From the NCBI RefSeq assembly GCF_002264395.1, contig NZ_NFVA01000064.1, forward strand, positions 1-40,457: DNA of 40,457 nt. Direction: 5' to 3'. Source of the DNA: Paenibacillus sp. VTT E-133291 (lineage in GTDB: Bacteria > Bacillota > Bacilli > Paenibacillales > Paenibacillaceae). Shown here piece after piece: positions 33,024-40,457 of the stretch (positions within the stretch are counted from its first letter, which is position 1; every line of letters begins with the position of its first letter). The position numbers and the translations under genes were made by a program. The notes under the pieces are model-generated. The model saw only the letters and a list, made by a program, of their open reading frames with translations, was not told where the DNA came from and did not search any database.

Positions 33024-33986
33024 TTAAATGCTGTCTTCCAAATGTAGGCTCTCAATGCCTGAGCGAACAATGCTGCAGGAGGCGTTGAATTTCTCCGCTT
33101 CTTCGGTGTTTAGGTTAAGCTCCAGTAGTTCTTGAATTCCAGTGTTGCCAATAATGGCAGGTACGCCGGTACATATACCACTTTGCCCGTACTCTCCATC
33201 CAGAATTGCGGATACGGCAATGATCTTATGCTCATCATTCAGAATGGAACGAGTAATGTAAGCCAGTGCGCTGCCAATACCGAAATGTGTGGAGCCTTTT
33301 TTGGTGAATATCTCCCAGCCCGCATCTTTGGTCTTGCGGGAGATGTCCTCCAGATCCAGATGGTGGAAGCGTTCACGATGCTGATCCATAATTTGCAGGA
33401 TGGGCTTGCCGCCAATCGTCACATGTGACCAAGCTACAAACTGGGATTCACCATGTTCTCCAAGTGCGTAGCCGTTAACGCTGCGCGGATCTATGGAGAA
33501 CACATCAGACAGTAGTGTCTTAAGGCGCGAGGAGTCAATGGAGGTTCCTGTACCAATAATTCTATGGCGAGGAAGCCCTGATATTTTCCATACCATATAG
33601 GTGACAATATCGACCGGATTAGCGGCGACTACGAATATTCCATCGAATCCCCCAGCCATAATGTTGGTAATAATTTCTCTAGTAATAACTGCAGAGGCTT
33701 CCAGGACGTCAAGTCTTGTCTGACCAGCCTTTGGATTAGCGCCAGCGGTTAAGATAACTACATCCATTCCTGCGCAGTCGCTATGGGTTCCGGCATACAC
33801 CTTGGTGCGTGTGCTTGTGAAATCCATGCAGTGTGAGAGATCAAGTGCTTGTGCCATAGCGCGGTCATAGGTGCGGTCGATCATCATGATCTCGTCGCAA
33901 ATGGCCTGATTAACCATGGAGTAGGCGCAGCTGGAACCGACCATTCCGGCACCGACGATGGCAACTTTTCTTGATTTGCTTTTCAA
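33024..33986 (-). CDS. L-lactate dehydrogenase-family 2-hydroxyacid dehydrogenase
   Basis: A 320-residue NAD-dependent LDH/MDH-family enzyme. The nucleotide fold is VAIVGAGMVGSS (about 8-19). Catalytic residues match LDH: Arg91 (Arg109), Asp151 (Asp168), Arg154 (Arg171) and His178 (His195), the last in LGEHGES. The specificity-loop residue that is Gln102 in LDH and Arg in malate dehydrogenase is Pro85 here (GANPKAGQTR), so the substrate may not be pyruvate/lactate. The second half has KKGSTHFGIG, the place of LDH Thr246. It appears to start at TTG, with GAGGT about 10 nt upstream. It is a single gene. Confidence 0.85.
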   Translation of the reverse strand: MKSKSRKVAIVGAGMVGSSCAYSMVNQAICDEIMMIDRTYDRAMAQALDLSHCMDFTSTRTKVYAGTHSDCAGMDVVILTAGANPKAGQTRLDVLEASAVITREIITNIMAGGFDGIFVVAANPVDIVTYMVWKISGLPRHRIIGTGTSIDSSRLKTLLSDVFSIDPRSVNGYALGEHGESQFVAWSHVTIGGKPILQIMDQHRERFHHLDLEDISRKTKDAGWEIFTKKGSTHFGIGSALAYITRSILNDEHKIIAVSAILDGEYGQSGICTGVPAIIGNTGIQELLELNLNTEEAEKFNASCSIVRSGIESLHLEDSI

Positions 33987-34100
33987 TTGCCTTGACCTCG
34001 CTTTCTATTGTTAGTATGCATATATTTTAACGTATCCCTCCAGAAGTTACCTAACATCGGACATAAAAAAATGTTGTTTACTTTAAGGTATTCATCCGCG

Positions 34101-34142
34101 TAAGAAGCCATCTCAATCGTATGAATTGAGATGGCTTCTTAG
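34101..34142. terminator. Strong hairpin between dehydrogenase and CcdC-like genes
   Basis: AAGAAGCCATCTCAAT pairs with ATTGAGATGGCTTCTT (about 16 bp, 6-nt loop). It follows the CcdC-like gene on the minus strand but lacks a clear T-tract there, so it may be a weak terminator or a transcript-stabilising hairpin. Confidence 0.5.
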
Positions 34143-34157
34143 AATATCAATATATAC

Positions 34158-34658
34158 TTATGACTGTAGGGACTGTGCCTCCGAGGAGGTGATAGCTTTA
34201 TAACGTTTGTACATAAAGAATCTCCAATGAAGAATCATTCCGAAGGCCAAGATGAAGAATAATCCACCGGACTGAGGGATACTAACATAACTATTAATAA
34301 ATTCATGGAGTAAGGTGCGAACTAAAAGGAGGCCGAGCAGAATGAAAGCAAAGCTCTTTGAACGCTGAGCATAAATTTGTCCATCCCGTTGTTCGAAGTT
34401 TGTGCTGCGTATTAGAGGATACGCAAAGATGAACCAGCCAATTAGAAAGGCGAGCGCTGCCCACCACCAAGGGAACCTAACTTCAGGTACAACGAACATG
34501 GCAAAGCCAGTCGACATCCCGAGAGGTGGAATCCATATTTTTCGAATGGTAACCGGACGTGCGCTAGCTTTTAGCCGAATAAAAATAACCATTAGCGCCA
34601 TGAGCAAGGTCCCTATAGTGGAGCCGATATGTAGGAGTGAGGGGTTGATGCTACCCAT
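34158..34658 (-). CDS. CcdC-family membrane protein (DUF1453)
   Basis: A 166-residue protein with about five helices, of the CcdC/DUF1453 group. RKIWIPPLGMSTGFAMFVVP followed by WWWAALAFLIGWFIFAYPLI and the loop RDGQIYAQRSKSFAFILLGL are the family landmarks. In Bacillus, ccdC lies next to the cytochrome c maturation genes, though it is dispensable there and its role is unknown. No cytochrome c gene is nearby, so this copy is an orphan. Confidence 0.8.
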   Translation of the reverse strand: MGSINPSLLHIGSTIGTLLMALMVIFIRLKASARPVTIRKIWIPPLGMSTGFAMFVVPEVRFPWWWAALAFLIGWFIFAYPLIRSTNFEQRDGQIYAQRSKSFAFILLGLLLVRTLLHEFINSYVSIPQSGGLFFILAFGMILHWRFFMYKRYKAITSSEAQSLQS

Positions 34659-34891
34659 GATTCACGACCTCTCTATGATTTGAGTCACTTGTATCTTCAT
34701 TATAACAGAAAAACGATGGCAGAACATTGAAGTGTAGCCGCTGTATGGAGGTAGTAGCTCCATAAAAAGCACTGCATACTACTTTAAGTAGAAAGAGGCC
34801 GAAAACACCAAATAGCAGGTCAAGGTAGTTAACCTTGACCTGCTATTTTTAATAATATAAGTAGTCCAATAGTTATTGGTTCAGCCTAAGC
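34659..34891. other. Intergenic region with a terminator
   Basis: The only structure seen is the terminator at 34810-34850. No coding potential was found. Confidence 0.6.
34810..34850. terminator. Bidirectional intrinsic terminator
   Basis: AAATAGCAGGTCAAGGT pairs with ACCTTGACCTGCTATTT around a 5-nt loop, with T-tracts on both strands. It ends the GlsB-like gene on the minus strand. Confidence 0.8.
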
Positions 34892-35152
34892 TTATGAACG
34901 GCTACGTCCACTTGTCGAGCGAAGAATAAGGCTGACGATAAAGATCAGGACAATCGCACCGATCAAAGAAGGGAAGAAGTAGAAATCACTTACTTTAGGT
35001 CCCCAGCTTCCCAGAAGCACGCCGCCGAGCCATGAACCGATAATACCAGCGATAATGTTACCAATAACCCCGCCTGGAATATCTCTGCCCATAACCAGAC
35101 CCGCTAACCAACCAATAATCCCACCAACAATTAACATCCATAAGAAACTCAT
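34892..35152 (-). CDS. GlsB/YeaQ/YmgE family stress-response membrane protein
   Basis: An 86-residue membrane protein with three helices, of the transglycosylase-associated/GlsB family: GGIIGWLAGLVMGRD, then GVIGNIIAGIIGSWLGGVLLG with the glycine pattern of the family, then a third helix and a basic tail. Members are induced by envelope or general stress; the molecular function is unknown. AAGGAG precedes the ATG. A sigma-B-like promoter lies upstream. Confidence 0.9.
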   Translation of the reverse strand: MSFLWMLIVGGIIGWLAGLVMGRDIPGGVIGNIIAGIIGSWLGGVLLGSWGPKVSDFYFFPSLIGAIVLIFIVSLILRSTSGRSRS

Positions 35153-35194
35153 GCTACTTCAACTCCTTCGTTTTGTTGTTATCGATGTCTACTA

Positions 35195-35219
35195 TTAACC
35201 TTGCCAATCATGTTTAAAC
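35195..35219 (-). promoter_or_regulatory. Candidate sigma-B-type promoter
   Basis: On the minus strand GTTTAA (complement of 35214-35219) and GGTTAA (complement of 35195-35200) are 13 nt apart, close to the general-stress consensus GTTTAA-N12-15-GGGWAW. It precedes a gene of a stress-protein family, which supports the call. Confidence 0.4.
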
Positions 35220-35402
35220 CACTTGTAAAAACTTACATGTTCCGGGATAGTTAGGAAATGGCCTTAAAATACGCGTTCGATAATGTATTACAACTATAAA
35301 CATGCTATAGTGAAAAAATATTATGAAATACTGCGTAAGCTGCTATTAGTAAAGGGTAATTAAGAAGTAAATACACTATATACAAACAAAGGAGTCGCTA
35401 CT

Positions 35403-36452
35403 ATGGAACGGCCTAATGAAGTATTGTTTTATGTGGGAACATATAACCCTGAAGGTGAGGAAGCTATTCTACTATGCTCACTTAGTCCTTCATCAGGGGA
35501 AATGAAGATTCTAGAGGGTACTAAGGGTATTGAGAATCCATCGTTTTTAGCAGTAAACAGCACAGGCAGCGTGCTCTATGCGGTTAGTGAGAAGGATGAG
35601 GGCGAGGTCTATGCTTTTGCTGTTAATCCTGTTACTAAAGCGCTGAGTCCACTTGGAAGTCGTCCTACGGAAGGTGGCGCTCCTTGTTATGTCTCGATTA
35701 GTCCTAAGCAAGATTACATATTCGTCTCTAATTATTCCGGTGGCAATGCCAACGTATTTCCTGTAAATGAGGATGGTTCGCTTCAGGTCATGTCTGACCA
35801 AGTGAAGCATGTGGGTTCAGGAATTCGTGAAGACCGTCAGGAAGCTCCGCATCCACACTCTGTTATTCCGGATGGAAGCGGTAAGCATATCTTGGTTTGC
35901 GACTTGGGATTGGATCAAATTCTGATTTATCGCCTTGAAGAAGGTAAGCTGTCTAAGCATCGGGAGATTGATCTCCCACCAGGTTCAGGCCCCCGCCATC
36001 TGGCAGTACATCCTTCAGGACAATGGATTTACCTGGCGAATGAACTAAACTGTACAGTTACGGTGTTTGCTAATGATGAGCAGAATGGAAACCTCAGCAT
36101 TTTACAGCATGTCAGCACGCTTCCAGAGCAATATAATGCGGGGAGTGACGATACAGCTTCCGATATTCATGTATCGCCATGTGGTAAATTCCTGTATGTC
36201 TCAAACCGGGGACAAGACAGTATTGCCTTGTTCCATATTGAGGGTTCAACTGGTCATCTTGAAGCGGTAGATTGGCAGGTTACAGGCGGACGTACTCCGC
36301 GTAATTTCGCCATTATTGGTGGCAAGCTGCTCGCTGCGAATCAAAATAGTGATATTATTACTTCGTTCTCCATCGATAGTGACAGTGGCAGATTAATTCC
36401 TACAGGGAATGAGTTGAAGATTAAGACACCGGTTTGTATTCAAGCCTTGTAG
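35403..36452 (+). CDS. Lactonase-family protein (6-phosphogluconolactonase, YkgB-type)
   Basis: A 349-residue seven-bladed beta-propeller lactonase. Landmarks are FYVGTYNPEGEEAI, NPSFLAVNSTGSVLYAV, EAPHPHSVIPDGSGKHILV, GPRHLAVHPSGQWIYLANE, DIHVSPCGKFLYVSNRG and GRTPRNFAI, as in E. coli Pgl and Bacillus YkgB. It would hydrolyse 6-phosphogluconolactone in the pentose phosphate pathway, or a related lactone. CAAAGGAG precedes the ATG. It is a single gene with its own terminator. Confidence 0.88.
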   Translation: MERPNEVLFYVGTYNPEGEEAILLCSLSPSSGEMKILEGTKGIENPSFLAVNSTGSVLYAVSEKDEGEVYAFAVNPVTKALSPLGSRPTEGGAPCYVSISPKQDYIFVSNYSGGNANVFPVNEDGSLQVMSDQVKHVGSGIREDRQEAPHPHSVIPDGSGKHILVCDLGLDQILIYRLEEGKLSKHREIDLPPGSGPRHLAVHPSGQWIYLANELNCTVTVFANDEQNGNLSILQHVSTLPEQYNAGSDDTASDIHVSPCGKFLYVSNRGQDSIALFHIEGSTGHLEAVDWQVTGGRTPRNFAIIGGKLLAANQNSDIITSFSIDSDSGRLIPTGNELKIKTPVCIQAL

Positions 36453-36513
36453 GCTGGCAATAGGTTATTGTATGTTTCAATATTAGGGGCTATTCCCCGA
36501 AATTCATCAAAAT

Positions 36514-36562
36514 AAAAGGCCTTCCAATCAGCTGTACATGTGCTGAGGGGAAGGCCTTAAAG
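36514..36562. terminator. Intrinsic terminator
   Basis: AAGGCCTTCC pairs with GGAAGGCCTT, with inner CAGC/GCTG. It lies between the convergent lactonase and hydrolase genes. Confidence 0.75.
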
Positions 36563-36580
36563 GTATAATAGCAAGTTACC

Positions 36581-38848
36581 TTAAAATATATTTCGAATTC
36601 CTAGATCGTAAAATCCGATGTCATCTAGCATGATTTTATCTCCCTCGGCTTCAAGGTAGAAGGTGATTTCCGTCAGGTTCTCAGGCTCTAGCTCAGGTTC
36701 CTCCTCTTGAAACTGTTCGAACGGCATCTCATAGGTTTGAAATACAGCTTCGGACAGATCACCGTACTTCCCATCATTAATCCGTTCTTCAAGCCATGGG
36801 AATAACGTGAACTGAGTTTGCGGCAGTGGCAAAATATCCATTACCACACTTAACGGCAAGCGTGCTGAGGTATCATTTTTGTCGGTTAACTCAACCTCTA
36901 CATTGGGAGGTAGCGGAATACTTAGTTCATCTTTGATATCACCATTGAGGTTTGCTAAGGAAAATGTAAGGCCATCTGCGTCTGAAAGAGCCATTTCAGT
37001 AACAACACTATCTTTAAGCTTAATGTTGTAATAAGCTTCCTCGTCTTTTTTGGCTGTACGTTCAAGAACGACACCATATGTGGCTTTGCTCTTCGATTCA
37101 CGATCCTTCGCGAGCTCTTCCGACCAGGATAATCCGGATGCTTCTGCTGTTCCGAGATTAACGGTATTCTTGTTGCGATCCTCGTCAAATGTGGCTACTG
37201 GACGATATCCCCAATCCTGGAATCGATTGTAGTAAGTGGTCTCCGGCAGCCATTTCAGTCCGCTGCGGTAATCCCGGAATAAGCTCTGGTATTCGTCTTT
37301 TCCATGCAAAGTGGTCTCCAGAAAAGCTGACACATACACTTTAGCGATTTGCCGCTGCTTGTCTGCATCCATAATTTGCGCTCGATTTAAAAAGAGGCCA
37401 GCAGGTAATGTCTGATCATACGCGCCCCAATCGCTGTTGAATTGACTGTGATTGGCGTCCGCAATATACAGCGAGCTTTTGAAAGCAGCGGACCCTTGGG
37501 AATAGGAAGTACGTATATACTGCCGGTCACCATAGAAATCATGTACATCCCCATCACGAGCCCCTTGGAGCGTCAAATAGTTGACATCCTTGAGACGGGC
37601 TTGCTGATCGTCTATCGTTTTGTCCGTAGGGGCAAGGGCGATTACAGAGGCTATATTAAAACGATCTGCTGCCTTCATCACGGGATCATTTTTGAACCAG
37701 CGATCGGCATCTGCTGCCATAGCAACAGCTTGTCCTCCACGGCTATGGCCGAGCAGGGCGGTTTTTGTGAAATCTATCTTTTGATAAAAAGGATTGTCTG
37801 GTTCATCCGAGAAAGCTGCTAGCTGCTCCAGGTGTTTTAGAATGATCCAGGTCCGTACTTTGAAATCATTGTCCGGAATACCGGACCAAGCAGAATAGTT
37901 CAGAAAATTCTCATCCAGGGAAATTGCGATAAACCCCCGGCTGGCCAAGAGTTCACCGAGATAAGCATAGCCTCCGTCAGAGTAATCCTCCATCATATGA
38001 TTTCCGTGCACCATCAGAACTACCGGATAGGGACCTTCGCCCTCAGGCATCCATACTCGGCCGTTCAGTGGAAGTGCATTATAATTGAAACCCCAGAATA
38101 AAGTGCGGAGTTTTGACCAATCCTTAATATAAGCAGAAGCATCTACTGTAGAAGAGATCACATTGGTATCCTTGCCGTATTCGGTCCGATGCAAATCCTT
38201 ACCGCTGGCATAAGTGAAGGTCTGATAGGTTTGATTGCCAGGTTGTGACGGACTTGCGGCTGTTAATGGAATTACATCGAAATCACTGATATCAATGGGT
38301 TCTAAAGTAGGTAGTTCCTGCACTCCGTTTGCCAGAGCAAGTTGGGAAAAAGTCACCGTAATAGTAAGCAGAAGTCCCATAGTTATTCTTTTACTGCGCA
38401 GCAGACCGATGGCTAATCCGCCCAAGGCACCTAATACTGATAGTAGAACAGCAATGACAGCCGCAGCTTCAATCTCAAAATCTGCATAATATAAGATTAG
38501 TAGAATCGCTCCAACATCGCTCAATACACAGCCTGCGAATAGACGCGGGATGCGCAGTCCGGTCAACGCGATCAGGCCAGCAATGATATTGCTGGCAATG
38601 GCCAGCAGAATAGTACTCGTCCCTGCAGCAAGTGCAATATCTGTTGGCACCCCTAATCCAGTGGGGATACCTAATACGGCAGTGGTGAAGGCCAAAAAGC
38701 AAACGATCCAAAGACCAGCGATTGCTGTCCTCCAGACCGTTGTATCATAACGGTAAGTTCCCCTAATCCTTCGACTAATTTCTTGAGTCATTCTCCTATG
38801 AAGCCGTGGTCTTATCGGCGCAGGGGCGTACTCTAAATCCATACCCAT
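36581..38848 (-). CDS. Membrane-anchored alpha/beta hydrolase
   Basis: A 755-residue protein with three parts. The first 175 residues carry about five membrane helices. The middle is an alpha/beta hydrolase with PYPVVLMVHGNH (oxyanion region, about 272-283), nucleophile Ser about 367 in LLGHSRGGQAVA and a likely catalytic His about 466 in DANHSQFNSDW. The last 190 residues look like beta strands with an acidic tail. The hydrolase part must lie on one side of the membrane anchored by the helices, probably outside. Substrate unknown; the hydrolase resembles dienelactone hydrolase/PAF-acetylhydrolase relatives. GGGAGTGAG precedes the ATG. Divergent from the sulfate-binding gene. Confidence 0.8.
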   Translation of the reverse strand: MGMDLEYAPAPIRPRLHRRMTQEISRRIRGTYRYDTTVWRTAIAGLWIVCFLAFTTAVLGIPTGLGVPTDIALAAGTSTILLAIASNIIAGLIALTGLRIPRLFAGCVLSDVGAILLILYYADFEIEAAAVIAVLLSVLGALGGLAIGLLRSKRITMGLLLTITVTFSQLALANGVQELPTLEPIDISDFDVIPLTAASPSQPGNQTYQTFTYASGKDLHRTEYGKDTNVISSTVDASAYIKDWSKLRTLFWGFNYNALPLNGRVWMPEGEGPYPVVLMVHGNHMMEDYSDGGYAYLGELLASRGFIAISLDENFLNYSAWSGIPDNDFKVRTWIILKHLEQLAAFSDEPDNPFYQKIDFTKTALLGHSRGGQAVAMAADADRWFKNDPVMKAADRFNIASVIALAPTDKTIDDQQARLKDVNYLTLQGARDGDVHDFYGDRQYIRTSYSQGSAAFKSSLYIADANHSQFNSDWGAYDQTLPAGLFLNRAQIMDADKQRQIAKVYVSAFLETTLHGKDEYQSLFRDYRSGLKWLPETTYYNRFQDWGYRPVATFDEDRNKNTVNLGTAEASGLSWSEELAKDRESKSKATYGVVLERTAKKDEEAYYNIKLKDSVVTEMALSDADGLTFSLANLNGDIKDELSIPLPPNVEVELTDKNDTSARLPLSVVMDILPLPQTQFTLFPWLEERINDGKYGDLSEAVFQTYEMPFEQFQEEEPELEPENLTEITFYLEAEGDKIMLDDIGFYDLGIRNIF

Positions 38849-39015
38849 GATATTCTCACTCCCGACATTAAGCGGTAATTTCTCTAGACCATAAGCTGTA
38901 GCAATAATATTACTTTATAGCATCAATAACAAGTGGATCTTACAGGAACCCACACCATTGCCTGTATAGCGAGGGGAATTGAAAGATTCCTTTGTCATTG
39001 GTTGGAAAAAAAGGT

Positions 39016-39044
39016 TTGACACGGTTAAAGGGTTTCAGTATTAT
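39016..39044 (+). promoter_or_regulatory. Sigma-A promoter of the sulfate-binding protein gene
   Basis: TTGACA (39016-39021, perfect) and TATTAT (39039-39044) are 17 nt apart. The start site should be near 39051, giving a leader of about 180 nt. Confidence 0.7.
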
Positions 39045-39093
39045 ATCCATATAAACCAACTAAGTAGATAGGAATAATTGAAGAAAGTTCTTA

Positions 39094-39189
39094 CCGTACA
39101 GACGGAGGAACGCCTGCATTAGGCTCGCAGACACGTGTCATAGGACCGGTTTGACTTGCCATACGTGGGCTTTCCTCCGTTCTTTTTTT
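39094..39189 (+). ncRNA. Unassigned leader RNA with terminator (candidate attenuator/riboswitch)
   Basis: ACGGAGGAA (39102-39110) pairs perfectly with TTCCTCCGT (39172-39180) and a T-run follows (39183-39189), so this stem is an intrinsic terminator. It encloses at least two arms: GCCT/AGGC (39112-39124) and CACGT/ACGTG (39132-39136 with 39163-39167), like a three-way junction. A small alternative hairpin CCGT-acag-ACGG (39094-39105) uses the 5' strand of the terminator, so it could act as an antiterminator. It lies between the promoter and the sulfate-binding gene. I do not recognise it as SAM, T-box, TPP, cobalamin or guanidine class. Confidence 0.55.
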
Positions 39190-39229
39190 ACGAAAGAAAT
39201 GAAGGCAAGAAGAACATGGGGGAGTGGGA

Positions 39230-40360
39230 ATGATGAAGAGAGCTATGAATAAAGGGCTTCTTGTAGGATTTACCTTGTTGTTGACGGCAGGACTTACTGC
39301 TGCTTGCGGCGGCAATAACAATAGCGGAAATAGTGCTAGTTCGGCAACGGACACACCGGCAACAACCAACACAGCGGAGGCCACGAATGCTGCTGAAGCT
39401 ACAAAAGCGCCATCCAAAGATCCAGTAGAACTACTGAACGTATCTTATGACCCTACTCGCGAATTGTACGAGAATTATAATAAAGCTTTTGCTGCCTATT
39501 GGGAGAAAGAAACAGGACAGAAGGTCACCATTAAACAATCCCACGGTGGATCGGGGAAACAAAGCCGTGCTGTGCTTGATGGTCTGGAAGCGGATGTTGT
39601 GACATTAGCACTTGGTTATGATATTGATGCATTGCAAGAAAAGGGCCTTATTAATGAAGGTTGGCAAAGTAAATTTGATCATAACAGTTCACCGTACACC
39701 TCGACGATCGTATTCTTAGTACGCAAAGGAAATCCAAAAGGAATCAAAGATTGGCCAGATCTGCTTAAGGAAGGCGTAGAAGTGATTACACCGAATCCGA
39801 AAACATCAGGTGGCGCACGTTGGAACTACTTGGCGGCGTGGGGTTACGCGCTAGACCACAACAATAACGACGAAGCTAAGGCTGAGGAATTTGTAAAAGA
39901 ATTGTTCAAACATGTTCCGGTGCTGGATACGGGTGCGCGCGGTTCTACGACTACTTTTGTAGAGCGTGGAATTGGCGATGTGCTGATTGCATGGGAGAAT
40001 GAAGCTTATCTTTCTGTAGAAGAGCTTGGTCCAGATAAATTCGATATCGTGAATCCATCTGAGAGCATCCTGGCCGAACCGCCGGTAGCAATAGTAGATA
40101 AGGTTGTGGATAAAAGAAATACGCGTGAAGTGTCCGAGGCTTACTTGAAGTATCTCTATACGGAGGAAGGACAAAAAATCGCAGCTGAGAACTACTACCG
40201 CCCGACGCTAGAAAGCGTGAAAGTACAATATAAAGATAAGTTCCCGGAAATAAAGCTCTTCACATTGGCTGATAAATTCGGAACCTGGAAAGAAACGCAA
40301 GAGAAGCATTTTAACGATGGCGGGATCTTTGACAAGATTTATGTGCCGGGTGCTAAATAA
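39230..40360 (+). CDS. Sulfate ABC transporter substrate-binding lipoprotein
   Basis: A 376-residue sulfate/thiosulfate-binding protein (Sbp/CysP family) attached to the outside of the membrane: signal peptide and lipobox LTAAC at about residues 20-25, then a Ser/Thr/Ala-rich linker. The binding fold has LLNVSYDPTRELYENYNKAF, HGGSGKQSRAVLDGLEADV, VTLALGYDIDAL, NPKTSGGARWNYLAAWGYA and DVLIAWENEAY, all family motifs. The frame opens at GTG 39224; GGGGGAG selects ATG 39230 or 39233. Membrane and ATPase components would be expected just beyond the right edge. The attenuator-like leader suggests control by sulfur status. Confidence 0.9.
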   Translation: MMKRAMNKGLLVGFTLLLTAGLTAACGGNNNSGNSASSATDTPATTNTAEATNAAEATKAPSKDPVELLNVSYDPTRELYENYNKAFAAYWEKETGQKVTIKQSHGGSGKQSRAVLDGLEADVVTLALGYDIDALQEKGLINEGWQSKFDHNSSPYTSTIVFLVRKGNPKGIKDWPDLLKEGVEVITPNPKTSGGARWNYLAAWGYALDHNNNDEAKAEEFVKELFKHVPVLDTGARGSTTTFVERGIGDVLIAWENEAYLSVEELGPDKFDIVNPSESILAEPPVAIVDKVVDKRNTREVSEAYLKYLYTEEGQKIAAENYYRPTLESVKVQYKDKFPEIKLFTLADKFGTWKETQEKHFNDGGIFDKIYVPGAK

Positions 40361-40457
40361 CAGATTAATAAAACGGAAATTATATTTTTCTTTAAGTGCG
40401 TGTTCAAAAAGTACGGTTTTCAGTACCGAGAAGATTGAAAGAAGGTAGAAACTGAGG
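40361..40457. repeat. Right-edge intergenic, possible interspersed repeat
   Basis: No gene is seen. From about 40391 the sequence (GTGTTCAAAAAGTACGGTTT, then a CGGT/ACCG hairpin at 40414-40428) resembles an intergenic element that I recall as recurring in Paenibacillus, but this is memory and no second copy lies in the window. It is cut by the window edge. Confidence 0.35.

Noticed and set aside
39051..39229. SAM-I riboswitch or T-box before the sulfate-binding gene
   Set aside because: The conserved SAM-I blocks and the T-box GGTGG-type antiterminator bulge were looked for and not seen, so it is reported only as an unassigned leader.
39091..39417. 108-residue minus-strand open frame over the sulfate-binding leader
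   Set aside because: Antisense of the leader and signal-peptide region, low-complexity Ala/Val/Pro content, no ribosome site.
1..40457. Mobile elements, prophage, CRISPR arrays, rRNA or tRNA genes
   Set aside because: No transposase, integrase, phage structural gene, regularly spaced repeat array or cloverleaf-like sequence was recognised in the window.

Overview
The window looks like chromosome of a Gram-positive, endospore-former-type Bacillota, most probably Paenibacillus or a close relative. This rests on the strong GGAGG-type ribosome sites, U-tailed terminators, BceRSAB-type and lantibiotic-immunity-type modules, the YkoF/ThiXYZ-type thiamine-precursor ABC system under a TPP riboswitch, and the style of the proteins. 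No rRNA, tRNA, CRISPR array, transposase or phage gene was seen. The genus is an inference from memory, not a database result.

Layout. 1-173: structured non-coding, repeat-like DNA. 183-1469: an O-methyltransferase and a GNAT acetyltransferase. 1529-6031 (minus): a BceRSAB-type peptide-antibiotic sensing and resistance module, preceded on the same strand by a TetR regulator (6057-6947) and facing a divergent 14-TM drug exporter (7140-8663) across a shared control region with a 14-bp palindrome. 8732-11670: a YVTN beta-propeller, a nucleotidyltransferase-fold protein and a TagA/WecG glycosyltransferase. 11910-15772: an apparent operon of a YheO/DauR-type regulator, a MalY/PatB-type PLP beta-lyase, an NhaC-family antiporter and RidA. 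15991-17541: an exported lipoprotein with a fumarate-reductase-type active site behind a CRP/FNR-like palindrome.

17656-20962 (minus): TPP riboswitch, pyrimidine-binding lipoprotein, thiamine-binding MTH1187-family protein, permease and ATPase. 21122-24452: a divergent CorA-like membrane protein, an MFS transporter and a PPOX-family stress protein. 24602-29129: a second two-component system followed by an ATPase and two small permeases, resembling Cpr/lantibiotic-immunity systems. 29239-32953: a CadC-like ArsR repressor and a P1B-type Zn/Cd ATPase with a clear promoter and operator, separated by an opposite-strand CPBP protease-family gene. 33024-36452: an LDH-family dehydrogenase, a CcdC-family protein, a GlsB-type stress membrane protein and a lactonase. 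36581-38848: a membrane-anchored alpha/beta hydrolase. 39230-40360: a sulfate-binding lipoprotein behind an unassigned leader RNA with a terminator. The window ends in another repeat-like sequence.

The genes fall into defence against envelope-active antibiotics (two peptide modules plus the MFS pump), metal export, vitamin precursor salvage, and sulfur/amino-acid metabolism. In the last group a beta-lyase expected to release 2-aminoacrylate is co-transcribed with RidA, which hydrolyses that intermediate. The most likely under-described items are the sulfate-binding-protein leader RNA, the regulator-lyase-antiporter-RidA operon with its alternating palindromic operator, the FMN- and heme-less extracellular reductase, and the divergent CorA-like protein.
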